NCBI RefSeq assembly: GCF_963576615.1
Contig: NC_088711.1
Coordinates: 17,392,182 to 17,456,181 of the forward strand
Direction: 5' to 3'
Length of the DNA: 64,000 bases
Source of the DNA: Watersipora subatra
Taxonomy: Eukaryota; Bryozoa; Gymnolaemata; Cheilostomatida; Watersiporidae
In this document: positions 33,409-46,000 of the stretch, in pieces
Position numbering within the stretch: the first letter of the stretch is position 1
Layout of the letters: every line of letters begins with the position of its first letter
The notes under the pieces: model-generated
Seen by the model: the letters and a program-made list of their open reading frames with translations, nothing else
What the model was told of the DNA's origin: nothing
Databases searched by the model: none
Made by a program: the position numbers and the translations under genes

Positions 33409-36400
33409 AGAGAAAGACAAGACCGTAGAAGAGTTCTATGTGAATTACACAATAAAACAGGTAAGCCATGTTAGTTCCAGTTTGCTGAAGATTGAAGAGG
33501 TAGTAGCTTGGTGTGGCTGCACAACACTTGCCATGACAGCTCAGAGGTCAGCAGCAGCACACGTCTATCGGCAGCCAGTTTTAACTAGGTGAACAGAAAT
33601 AGCTACCTGCTTACATTTCTGCAATCCTGCAAGCACGTCCTAATTTACATTTTGTCAAGAAGAATTTTATTTGATTTTATTGCATTTAATTAATACATAT
33701 TTCATGGTAATACGTTGTTTTATACATTTTATTATAATATAATATGTTTTATTCTATTTGGTTTATAATGTTATATGTTGTTGTAATGCATGCGATTGGA
33801 GTTGCCTAAATTATTTTAGTAACAATAACCCAGTTATTGGAGCGCCTTTCCGCCGCAGCTGCCACCCAAAACTGCCATCTTGAAAAAATCATAGCTTACC
33901 AAAGAGCTCAAGACAGCACAGTGAAGAGCGCAATTCAAAACCTCGAAACAAAGTTAAAAAAACATTCAGAGATTTTGGCTCAGCAAGCAGATCTTATTAA
34001 GGTTAGAACATTTTACGAGCTCAAAAATCATCGTGGTTTAACATATGAAGACCCTCTAGTTTATCAAATATTGCGCTGGCTACTTGCTGAGGCAGCTTTG
34101 CATGTATTGCAGATCTTGCTTTTTCTTGCAATATGCTGAAGGTGGAAGTTCACTGGAGGTAAAAACACTAGTACTTAACATTCAGTGAAGTACACTTGAA
34201 GTTAATCATATGTCCTTGACATTTATACATGTCAATTGCTATTTATGCACGTCAATTGCTATTCATACATGTCAATTGCTATTTATACATGTCAATTGAT
34301 ATTTATATAGGTCAATTGCTGTTTATACATGTCGATTGCTGTTTATACATGTCGATGGGTATTTATACATGTCGATTGCTATTTATACATGTCCTTGACA
34401 TTTATACATGTCAATTGCTATTTAAACATGTCAATTGCTATTTATACATGTCGATGGGTATTTATACATGTCGATTGCTATTTATACATGTCCTTGACAT
34501 TTATACATGTCAATTGCTATTTAAACATGTCAATTGCTGTTTATACATGTCAATTGCTATTTATGCATGTCAATTGCTATTTATACATGTCAATTGCTAT
34601 TTATACATGTCAATTGATGTTTATATAGGTCAATTGCTGTTTATACATGTCAATTGCTATTTATACATGTCAATTGCTATTTATACATGTCAATTGCTAT
34701 TTATACATGTCAATTGACATTTATACATGTCAATTGACATTTATCCATGTCAAATGCTATTTATACATGTCAATTGCTATTTATACATGTCAATTGCTAT
34801 TTATACATGTCAATTGCTATATATACATGTCAATTGCTGTTTATACATGTCAATTGCTATTATGAGGCCTGTAAAATAGATTGTGCATTTTGTTGGAAGT
34901 TTTTTATGAAGTTATTTAAAAAATTATTTTATTGTGATATAATACTAGAGCAACTCAATTTATTATTAACCGAACTGTGCTCTCTCATTGGATTTCATTT
35001 AAAAACAAACTTAGTGACAATCAGTTAGCAAATTACTGTTAATCCTTTCACTAAGTAATGTTTTGCTCGTTTCAATGGAATTATTTCAAGCCGAAAATCT
35101 TTTGCTAATGGATACTCGGCGTTTTTACTGTAAAAGCTAGAGTTTGTGTCATATAGCTTTAATCTAAAAATTTTTGGAATCAACAGGAAATTCTGCACCA
35201 GAATAAATGCATTCGATAAGCAAAAGCCACGTATAATTTATCTTTGTTTAATGAAACTGGTTGCAAAAGAAAAACGCTGTCATTGTCGTGGTTTGGTCAA
35301 AAGGAATTCTGAATTCTCCAGTGCTGAACTGAATTCTCCAGTGCGCTTTCAACTTTTATCTCCACCTTGGCTCACCTTTGAACTCATTGTTCATATGCTG
35401 TAGAAGCTTGCCCAGCACAGGCTCTATCATGTCTTTGGAACCGATTTTCTTGTTGCCATCGTTCTGTGTTCAAGTAACTCAGTTTTCATCAAGCAACATT
35501 TACATAAGCTCGTGACCACCATGAAGCAACACGGCCTGGGAACCTGGTAAGGCATTTTAAATATAGCAAACAATCCTATCTATCGTGTAGTCTTTTTCTT
35601 GCTGAATATGCTATTGTAAAAGCTATAAATGGTAAGAGCCTATAGATGTGTTGGACTAAAAGACCTTAGGCTATATCTGTGCTTGAGAATAAGGCTTGTC
35701 TGTCTGATATTTGTGCTTTTTGGATTCTACCCATATCATTTTTTTTGGGAATGTCAGCTTCATGGTCTGAATATACTTTACAAACAGTTATATATCCTTT
35801 GATTTTTGTGACGTCATTTTATTGTTGTCCGTCATCTTTATAGACATTTTTTATCGTTAAAAACACATAGTTTCTGCAATTAACTATTGCAAACAATGCT
35901 TTTGTTTTCAAATTTTTTATTTTAGTATCAAAACAACACCGAGAAATACTATTAATCAAGAGAATGACGATCGTTTTCTACAAAGATGGCGGCTTTTTCG
36001 TGAACGAGCGCATGTGCAAACAGGATGACGACATCAAAAAATCGATTTATAGATGGATGTAGTATCTGTACTACAGAGATATATACTAGTAGTAGTGGTA
36101 TCTGTACTACAGAGATATATACTAGTAGTAGTGGTATCTGTACTACAGAGATATATACTAGTAGTAGTATCTGTACTACAGAGATATATACTAGTAGTAG
36201 TATCTGTACTACAGAGATATGTACTAGTAGTAGTATCGGTACCACAGAGATATATACTAGTAGTAGTATCGGTACCACAGAGATATATACTAGTAGTAGT
36301 AACTGTACTACAGAGATATATACTAGTAGTAGTATCGGTACCACAGAGATATATACTAGTAGCAGTATCTGTACTACAGAGATATATACCAGTAGTAGTA

Positions 36401-38391
36401 TCTGTACTACAGAGATATATACTAGTAGTAGTATCGGTACCACAGAGATATATACTAGTAGCAGTATCTGTACTACAGAGATATATACTAGTAGTAGTAT
36501 CGGTACCACAGAGATATATACTAGTAGCAGTATCTGTACCACAGAGATATATACTAGTAGTAGTATCTGTACTACAGAGATATATACTAGTAGTAGTATC
36601 GGTACCACAGAGATATATACTAGTGGCAGTATCTGTACTACAGAGATATATACTAGTAGTAGTATCGGTACCACAGAGATATATACTAGTAGCAGTATCT
36701 GTACTACAGAGATATACACTAGTTGTAGTTTCCGTAGGTAGAGTGCGGGGCTTTTTATGGCGCAGTGAAGATGTGATGGCACCTTTTTATTCTTGTGTTA
36801 TTTTTCTCTCAATCTTGATCAGCAGCATATCCTTAATAGTTTCATCAATGAAAGTATTTATTTGTCGTTAAAGGTTGACTTGCAGCAAAATTTTATCTAC
36901 AGTTATTTGGTATCAAAAGGTTCACCATGTCTCACTCTGCTGTGTTGTCGGTACAAAATATGAGGAAATGCGATTACAAGCTCTCAAAAAGAACTGTTAA
37001 AATAACGGTTGTAGGTTGGAATCCCTTTATTTGGTGATGTACTCAACTTGACATGGTTATTGTTTTGACACATGATGTTATCATGTGAAATAAAAGGCTC
37101 AATATAACACTTCTCATAGCACTAGCTTTATGATAAACACTTCCGGTTGTACCGGAAAACTCTTATTAAATATAAGTGCTCGCTACTTTACAGTTTTGTT
37201 TCAACTTGGTCTAATCATCTAGTCGTAATCTGATCATGTGCCCCATATTTCCTCGCCAAATGACGCGAACAATTCCTGCAGCCTTTTCCGACCATCACAG
37301 GTGCCCAACATGCTCCTTATGTTTATCAGAAGATGATATGCACTTCCTCGAGCTAAGGTAAGAAAGTAGGTAAAAAAGTAAACTGATTTTTAGGTTAGGT
37401 TTTTGAGATATCATTGCTCAAAGTGAAGCAACATTACAATGATAATGAAATAGACAATAAGGACAATAGACATGGTTTTATTGAATGCGTGAAGTATATT
37501 TGTAAAAATATTCCGACGAATGAGGTTGCATGAAAGTGTAAACAGAAGCACATCGTGTTCAACGGTGTAACATTTAAGCCGTTTGGAGAGGGATTCCAAC
37601 CTACAGCCATTTTCGTGATGGCTGCGATTCACTGTTCGTTTTTGAGCTTTTAAGATCTTGTAATCATATTTCCACATAATTTGCACCTACAACACAGCAG
37701 AGTGAAACGTTGTGAACTTTTTGATACCAACTAACTGTAATATAAGTTTTGTTGCAAGTCAACCTTTAAAGGTGTTCCAAAAGAGTTGTCTGTAGTAGAT
37801 GAGAGAAAGAGTCATGCGAACTGTCATAATAAGGATAATATTATAACATATAGGTTGGCTTGTGTTTGGTGCTAATATTTAGGTCACGGGAAATGGTGAA
37901 GCGGGAAATGGTGAAGTTCCATGTGTTGTGTCGAAATAAGTCTGGTTGTTAGCATGTGTTAGGCCTGGCTTAATGCATCGTGTTTAACATGTCTCTAGTT
38001 TCGTCGTGTTCATGATTTCTAAGCATATATTTAAATTAGTTTGTATTAGTTCCTGCTTTTTTGACCAACTGCCTATTAATTATTTCACATCATGTGGCTT
38101 AACAACCTAATTCCTTTCATTTCATTCGTTTGTCAGAGCAGTTGTTCAGTTGTTTGCCTGTAAGAAAGGACAACTCTTCAACACCATATGGTCTGCTGCA
38201 ACTGTGCTGGCCATATAGTAAAGCTCAAACTGAAAGTTTTTGGAGCGCCAAACAAAGAGCCTGGTAATAAATATCCTCTCTCTGTAGGGCCCATCAGATT
38301 GCTGTGACTCTGGTTGTGCTGAAACTCCATCTTCTGCTCAAAAGGTTTCTCGTCGTGGAGGATACAGAGTGCGTATTATAATCCACTCCCA
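33409..38391 (+). CDS. Exons of an unrecognised coiled-coil, possibly membrane, protein
   Basis: Exon 33409-33460 (EKDKTVEEFYVNYTIKQ) joins in phase 0 to exon 33834-34001, which reads LLERLSAAAATQ, HLEKIIAYQRAQDS, NLETKLKKHSEILAQQADLI, a clear amphipathic coiled coil. Exon 35404-35546 continues in phase (LAQHRLYHVFGTDFLVAIVL) with a hydrophobic segment. It then joins in phase 2 to 38290 (AHQIAVTLVVLKLHLLLKRF), ending at TAA near 38391. In another frame the last exon reads GPSDCCDSGCAETPSSAQ and could splice on to 38710, so the end is uncertain. Introns contain the 20-bp, 30/33-bp and 22-bp arrays and MITE copy 4. I do not recognise the family. Confidence 0.45.
34210..34865. repeat. 20-bp minisatellite, about 32 copies
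   Basis: Tandem units 'acatgtcaattgctatttat' with g/c and gat variants. A block that includes 'tccttgacatttatacatg' is repeated once about 110 bp apart, showing higher-order duplication. Open frames through it (Cys, Tyr and Leu-rich) are artefacts. Confidence 0.95.
36053..36735. repeat. 30/33-bp minisatellite, about 22 copies
   Basis: Three 33-bp units at the left give way to 30-bp units of 'atctgtactacagagatata' plus 'tactagtagt'. Two unit types interleave, one with atctgtact and one with atcggtacc. Every unit carries the palindrome ACTAGT and the second type also GGTACC. Both strands are open for over 230 codons because the unit is a multiple of three; there is no gene. Confidence 0.95.
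36872..37765. mobile_element. TTAA-flanked MITE, copy 4 (Kolobok-like family)
   Basis: An 894-bp copy with perfect TTAA on both sides (36868-36871, 37766-37769) and AGGTTGACTTGC ends. It is somewhat more diverged internally than copies 1 and 2 and begins about 130 bp after the 30/33-bp array. Confidence 0.9.
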
Positions 38392-38477
38392 TTTTGTATG
38401 ATATTCAATCGCTGCTAAATATAACTTTTTACAAACGACTAAATTTATAAATGTCTCATGTCATCTGAAGTTATTTA

Positions 38478-38645
38478 CCCACCATGTACTCACCACTGCA
38501 GCGTCATGTACTCACCACTGCAGCGTCATGTACTCACCTCCGCAGCGTCATGCACTTACATCCACAGCGTCATGCACTTACCTTCGCAGCATCATGCACT
38601 TACATCCACAGCATCATGCACTTACATTCACAGCGTCATTTTGAG
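38478..38645. repeat. 22-bp tandem repeat, about seven copies
   Basis: Units of 'atgtactcaccactgcagcg' type on the left drift to 'atgcacttacatccacagc' type on the right. Overlapping open frames here (for example 38458-38706) only reflect the repeat. Confidence 0.85.
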
Positions 38646-38739
38646 AGTACACCGCTTCACATTGGCCTATGTTCTGTCACTGCTCATTTGTTGCCTTATT
38701 GTTTGACAGGTCTCCTTACATGAAGAATTGTGTGAAGTT

Positions 38740-39820
38740 GATGGGAGCTGAATTTATCAAATCTAGAGTATTTCTTTATGTACTAGCACTCGCTATTGTC
38801 AAGTCATAACAGCTAGTGGCACGCAGTCATTACGTATGAGCATCTTAGTTATTCTTAAATCATACCAGCTCACTGCGGACAGTCACTATGTACATGTATA
38901 TACGTGCATTCTAGTCAATTGTTTCACTTGAATACTTATATATGCTACCTTTGTTGCATTTCGTTATATTGAAGCTTCCATAGCCATAATTGGATCTGGT
39001 CAATACCATACTTTTTCATCATAATATATTTTAAAACTGACATTTTGGTGTCTGTGATCCATGTGAACATAGCCATAAAATCTTACTTTCATATTATTTG
39101 AGCACATTCATGTTTGCTAAGTTTTACATATATTTTTCTACACCTTTTAATAGTTAACATTTTATATCTTTTTATTATATATCGACCATTGTGCCGCATA
39201 ATTGATAATGGATAGTCTTTATGTCTATGTCTTTATGTCTATAAATCAAAGAATGAGTTATTGTAAGTAATATAGCATTCTGCTAAACCTAAAATATGCT
39301 TTGCTTCTTTTTTAAATAACCTGTCATATTTGTTAGAGTTCAGCTAACAGACAACATTTGGATAGCTCCAAAAAAAGTAGGTTTTTACTTATTGAATTAA
39401 AAATATACTATGAGCCAACTTTCAAATAAAAAATGTGAAAACAGGTTTTTACAACTGGAAAACATGCTTGTTGAAGAATTATCTATTTAATGTACGACAA
39501 TTGCAATCAGCTTATAAAGTTTCATTAGTGGGACAAGAAGTTTGATAAAGTAGTTCATTCTAGCAGAAGAGGTGAATTAATTATTTAATTTCACAGCAAC
39601 TGTTAGCGCATAAAATATGGGAAGATGTAGACGGGATGTGCCAAAACTGATACGGTAATTCAATGTGGCTGTGATTGCACCGAATATTTTTATCTGTATT
39701 CAATTTGTAACAGAAATATTACCTAATAAATTATTATAGCATTCAGTGACACGCTTATTAGGTTTGCGATTGAGTCTTGTTTTGTTCCCAAATAAACACT
39801 GCCGAAGCAAATGGCGTTAC
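38740..39820. other. Region without a recognisable gene
   Basis: AT-rich stretch between the end of the unrecognised coiled-coil gene and the UNG promoter region. I see no exon, array or transposon end in it. Confidence 0.35.
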
Positions 39821-39826
39821 ACGAAT

Positions 39827-40009
39827 CTAAATAGGACCAAATAGGTAGCTACAGCTGCAGGCTCCGTTTGCGAATACGGAGTTGGGTTTTCCGTATTGTG
39901 CTATGTGACCTCTGACAAAAGTTTCCCAGAGCCGCGCCGTGAAGCTATTACGGTTCGGAGACTGTCCGCTCTCTTTTACCAGCTGAAATGTGATACGATA
40001 TGACCCCAT
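39827..40009 (-). CDS. Weak candidate: divergent open frame next to the UNG start
   Basis: A 60-codon leftward frame starts at 40009, only 78 bp from the UNG start codon, in a locally GC- and CpG-richer patch. A shared bidirectional promoter would explain the layout. The peptide (MGSYRITFQLVKESG at the start) matches no family I know, and it may simply be a chance frame in the CpG-rich promoter. Confidence 0.2.
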   Translation of the reverse strand: MGSYRITFQLVKESGQSPNRNSFTARLWETFVRGHIAQYGKPNSVFANGACSCSYLFGPI

Positions 40010-40087
40010 AATACTCGATTATCTATTACAAGTCTTCGACCGGATGAAATTAAACGCGCGTTGTTCAACCACGTGTTCGGAATACTA

Positions 40088-43000
40088 ATGGCAAACCAAA
40101 CGAAGTTATCTTCATTTTTTTCTGTTAAAACATCTTCCCCGTTGGCTCAAAAAAGTCGTAACGTTGATATACTGACCCCTACAAAACGTGCTTTGACTTC
40201 AAACGAAGCGAAGGTTACATATTATGTCAATACGCTACAAATAACTTGGAATAATTCGATATACGTTCTATATTCCTCAACACTTTCAACATAAATTAAT
40301 GCTTCACAGTTTTTCATTTTCGAAGAGAAAAGTATCTCGCTACACTTAGTTTGTTGAAAATATAACCTAACACAATATATTTATCAAAAGGAACCGTCTA
40401 ATAATTCTATTCAAGTAATGATTTCGTAATGTTAGCGATAGCGTATGCTTCCAAAAGGAGCGATTTACAAATATACTATCGATCGTCTGGCCAAGAACTC
40501 CCATGAATCACGAGTTCAAATGGCCACAAACACATTGTTATTCAATATACGTTTGAACATAAATCAAAGCTTTAGACCCAACACAATTTTCACAGACAGT
40601 CAACTGCTTTTTTATACAATTTGAAAAGTATGTACAACAAAACATTTGTGAATGTTAATAAAACACTAGGTTGTGGTTCAATGATCGCATATTGAATTTG
40701 ATGTGCATTTGCCTTACTCTGCCTAGGCTCCTAATAATGTGTGACCAATGTTACGGATAAGTCAAGTGCCACAGTAATCATGACAAAAGCATGCTGCCAA
40801 TGCATGCAAGGTAAATGCCTAAATGGGTGGCATACACATTGGCCACATTGAGTAAACTAATAGAATGATAGCTTAAATGAGTTGAAAAGGATGGTCAAGG
40901 CAAGCCATTTGCTGAACAGCGTTTTCATCAAGTACCCTTCATTTACTCATAAATTCTCAAAGTGACCAACCCGTGAATTCTGCATAGCTACTTTATAACA
41001 AAAGATCAACGTTCATGAAACCAAAGTTATCTATGATATATTGTATATGTAACGTGAGTTAGTAACATAACTGCAAGTGTGTGTAGATAGCGGTTTCTTC
41101 AACTCGTTTATTTACACTATGTTATCTTTTTAAACTTTAGGGCAGCAAGAAGTTGAAAGAAAATAATCCAACCGCAACGGTGCTATCTACTATTACATCG
41201 CCTAAGGTAGTCTCCTTTGCACCTAAGACCAATGGCTTGGTTACAAGATTTGGCCTGTCCTGGAAGCCATGTCTTGAAAAAGAATTTGCCAAGGATTACT
41301 TTCAAAAGGTTGACTTATATAGGTTAAAATAGATGTCTTTAATATCATTCTACAGCATGTGGCAGTGTCATGGATGGATAGTATAACAAGTATTATTTAT
41401 AGTTCGTGTAGCAATCAATGAAATGCAGTATATATATGTAACTAAAACAACTAATTCGGCAAAAACATCATTCTCAATTCCATGCCCAGTGCTGTTAATT
41501 TATAATTGCTCATAGAATACAATTGTTTAATATGTGATTATACTGAGAGGTTTTAGTAAACTCAATGGTGGTGAGCACCCAATGAATTAGTGTATTTAGT
41601 TGCAATACTAAAGTTTTGGTGACCAAGAGAATAGCTTCTGTCATAAGATTAACTATTTTCTTATTCACATATCTCATATTGTTGTACTTGTAAAGCATTT
41701 GTTATCTCATCTCTGTTTGTAGCTAAGTGAATTTGTTAAACAAGAAAAGACAAAACACACCATCTATCCTAAAATCGAGGACGTGTTTGCATGGACTACA
41801 GCATGCAGATTGAATGATGTAAAGGTGGTTATACTTGGCCAAGATCCTTATCATGGAGTTAACCAGGCACATGGTATGTTTAAAGGAACCCATTTGCAGC
41901 TCGCAAACATCAAACTTTGTATTTGACCTAAAATTTTATGTTCATACTGAAATATTAGGATTTGACACTAATAATATGTTCCTGTTGAAGGTCTCTGCTT
42001 CAGTGTGCCACCAGGTGTTGCTATGCCACCTAGTCTTCAAAACATCTACAAAGAACTTGCTAGTGATATTCCTGGTTTCAAGGCACCAAATCATGGCTAC
42101 CTCATGGGCTGGGCTCAACAAGGTGTGTTCTTGCTCAATGGTGTTTTAACTGGTGCAGCTATAGTAAGTCGGTGTATTGCATGGCACATCCGAATGCTGG
42201 TGAATCCACGTTTGAGTATTAGTGACTTACACGCTTTAGTTTGGCAAATTAGTGTATTTTCTGCATTCAACAGTTATATAATATTATAATGGGCAAACTA
42301 CATGTAAGTTAGTGGAGTAAAGTTACTAGCAATTTTACACAAAGTGCGAATGAAAGCCAAAGGCATAAAAAAGACACAATGAAATTTTAGTTAGTGACAG
42401 TTAGAGAGTTCCATCCAATATCTACCGGCATAGGTTGCTTTTTTCCTCCACCAAAAGTGAGCAAAACTGAGAAAGCATGTGACTATCGGCAACACTTCCA
42501 ACCTGACTCAGGTGTCACATGTCACCGTCACAGCTTTCTCACTTTTGTTGATAGTCACTTTTGCTATTTTTTCTAGTTTTTCGAACGTGTGTAGTAGGAT
42601 CAGTGACAGCGCTAAATAGGCTCATTATGGATAATTGACCAACCATATATTGATACCGAAACTGGTCTTTGTAATCAGCCTGTACGTTATCATGCACTTT
42701 TTCAAGCAATGAGCTAGCACTCTCCTCGCATGCAGGTGGCTCATATCCTGGCTTGCTCTTTCCTATCAAAACTTAAAATGTCTCTTGTTCCACTGAGTGG
42801 AATGAAGAGTTGGTTGTTTAGAACATTCGTGTCACGATCTGGTGTGGTAGCACAAGGTACAGTACAATTGTAGTAGTCTGTCTGTTCGTCTTGATTCTAA
42901 AGCTGTAGGATGCATTTCTCTTTCTACTGCAGTGAAGCCTTTTTCTACCGTACTGCAAGCTGAACACCTTTCAGTAGGTGTTTTCGTATGATCAACAATT

Positions 43001-46000
43001 TCCTGGAATGACAGTGTTAAGGTCCGGCCACACGTAACGAATTATTCGTTCAATCTGACCGAATCCACGAATTTCACAGAACTCACAGATTTATTCTGCC
43101 GAATATCATAGATTCGTCTGAGCTGTGCATGCACACCGAATTCGTCGACGAAACGCTTTTAATTGGTTAACTAATTTTTTTAGCGAGCACGATTCTAGCA
43201 GCTTTGATAATTGGTATAGTCCAAGACACGTCCGACGGCACACAATCAAAGTATGGGCGCGATATGACCTGATACATACGATGCAACTGCCTAGTTGCGC
43301 TATTGTTGGTTCTCTCTCGTTGGCTCACCATGGCGTGGCAGGAACTTCTCATTAACGAAGTACAAATTAGATGGGTACTATGGGACAAAAGCATGGGAAA
43401 TTTTAAAGATGAAAAAACGGTGAAGTTTAACAATTGGCTAGACGTAGCCAAAGTGATGACTGAGAAAACTGGCCGGACATGGGATGGTATGTGTAAATAA
43501 ACTTGTTTCACTTGTTGTTCGCTGCTGTTTGATTTTACGGCTTTTTATTATACTGCTGAGATATAGCAAGCTTATCTTTTGTAGGTAATTGCATTTCCAA
43601 TGCCAAATTTACCTTTAAAAAGTTGTCAACATGCGAAATTGCGGAATGAAATTCTTTATGAATGTGACAAAAGATTGCTGAATTAAATATGGCAATATTC
43701 ATCCACCACGCTACCAAAGCGCTACCATCTGTAAATAACAAGGATCATACCACTTTTTTACTAGGACGTGTAATAGTTTATTGTATTTCTATGTTTTTTT
43801 AGCTGAGACGTGCAGAAAAAAATGGTCGAATCTTAGAGACACCTTCAACATACACATGAGAGATTATCGGAAGAGGACCGCCAGTGGTACCAGAGCTACA
43901 CCAGAACCATCTTGGATATGGTGGAAATGTATGAAATTTTACAAAGATGGTGTCAGCACATTTGTGTGAGTACAGTTCAAATATATAATAATTTACATTA
44001 CTAATGAATTAGTACCATCCATTAATTTTTAGATATATCTAAAGCCTTAATAAAAGCATAACCTAGTTCAGTTCATATTCATTGAAGAAATGATAATAAA
44101 ATAATTTTCAACATGCATTGATGACAGTCCATGTTTCACATTATTTCTGTTATTACAGATCTTCTTCTAACATGCCAGCAACTTCAACGGAGGCAACTGC
44201 TACAAATACGTTGTCTTATTCAGTAGCTCTTGATGAGCCGGACAGCTTGGTTGATGCGCCTGTGGTAACTGATGATGACGCATCATTGTCAGTTACCAAA
44301 GGCGCATCAACCAAGCTGTCTGGCTTATCAAGAGCTACTGAATCTGACAAATACATTGTCAGATCCAATGTGACTGATGATGCATCATCGTCAGTTACCG
44401 AAGTGCCATGTCCTACAGGGCCACCATTGAATATTTCTAAAGGTATGCAACCTGCCAAACTGAAATTACGGAGTTCTAAATGTAAACTGAGAAGTTTATT
44501 ATTGTTGAGCTGCTGTTTTTGGTGCCTAATAATCAATGTTTATTTTACATTTGTAATGCTATATTTTTCAGTTAAGAAAAAAAGGAAACTGACAGAAGAT
44601 ATCGATGCGGCCATCAAGACGGTAGATGATAGATTAAATAGACAGGAGAATCGCGATGAACATTTTTATTATGCAATGTCTGTAGCCGCTAGGATGAGGC
44701 AACTCATGCCATACCAGCAGGAGCTCGACAAATCATTGAGGAGGACCTTATCAAAGTTCAATTTAATTGTTCAGTTCCACCTCTGCTCAATCACCTCAGA
44801 TCTCCCTCATGCACTCCTTTGCCGACATTATCTTCGTCGCCATTAGCTTCGCCACCTCTCACCAATTCTCGTGTGTTCACCTCACTGCATCAGAGCCAGG
44901 GACCCACCTCGACTCCTGACTCTGATGTACAGACATACACAGAATTGCTCTCATCTCCAAACCCCAAGTAACAACTTTTATTTTGAATATTGTTTTTGCA
45001 ACATCATATTTAGATTGTTTATATATTTGGACGTGATCAATAATAATGATGGGAGAATTAGTTATTTGATGCCAACTACAAATTTGCTCTCATTATAAAA
45101 TTTTTGGAATTAATTAATGTAGTATTCTCTTGGCTTTCAGATAATATAAAATTTACGGCTTTCAAAATAGTAGTGGAACCACTAGTTTGAAAGCAGTAAA
45201 TTTTATAGTATCTGAAAGCCAAGAAAATATTTCATCGATTAATTCAAAGAATTTTATATAATGGGAGCAAATGTGCATGTGTAGTTAGCATCAAATAACT
45301 CTACATCTCCCATCATTATTGATGAACACACCCATTTATACATTATTACACATAGTACATAATGTTGAATGTTATAACTAAATTAAATTTGATGTCTAAT
45401 ATAATTTAAAAATACAATTGTATTCATATGAATAGATGTCATATTCTTGCGGGTATTTTACCTTCTATTAATAGCGTCTATCTGCCATTCTACCCTTCCG
45501 GTACCATTGAAATACTGCACCAAAAAATCCCTAACTGCCATTGCATCAGAATTGATGCTTCGGTTACTCCTAGAACGAGTGGCAACATGGTCTTGGACGT
45601 TTGTTTTCCAGAATCCATTGCAGATTACACCATCTTCACCTGGTACGTCCGCAAAACCTGGAGGCACATAGTTTGCATCCGCCATTGTTCGGAGGTAATT
45701 GTGAAGGACGCAAACAGCTTGCACAATCTGGACGGCTTTGGCTTGAGATGCTGCAATCATTCTGAACAGTATCCTCCATCGCTGTGATAGTATACCTAAC
45801 AACATGCCAATGCAACAATTAGTTTTATGTATCGCAATCGGTTGGGTTTGTCGCCAATCAGGGCCAATGGATTTCTTGCAGTTCAAAACTAGTGACTGCA
45901 TTGTACAACTGAGAAACTGGTGAATTTTATACTTCCGATGAAAATGACTCACCAAATGCATTTTCAATAACTCTTCGAGCTCGTGACAGCCTATAATTGA

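Noticed and set aside
35952..36871. Three frames of 238-276 codons
   Set aside because: They are the 30/33-bp repeat read in different frames, with no domain, promoter or splice support.
42123..42289. UNG exon 4 extended through [10 protein letters not shown]
   Set aside because: The donor at 42123 joins in phase to exon 5, which encodes the same segment in its conserved form; using both would duplicate it.
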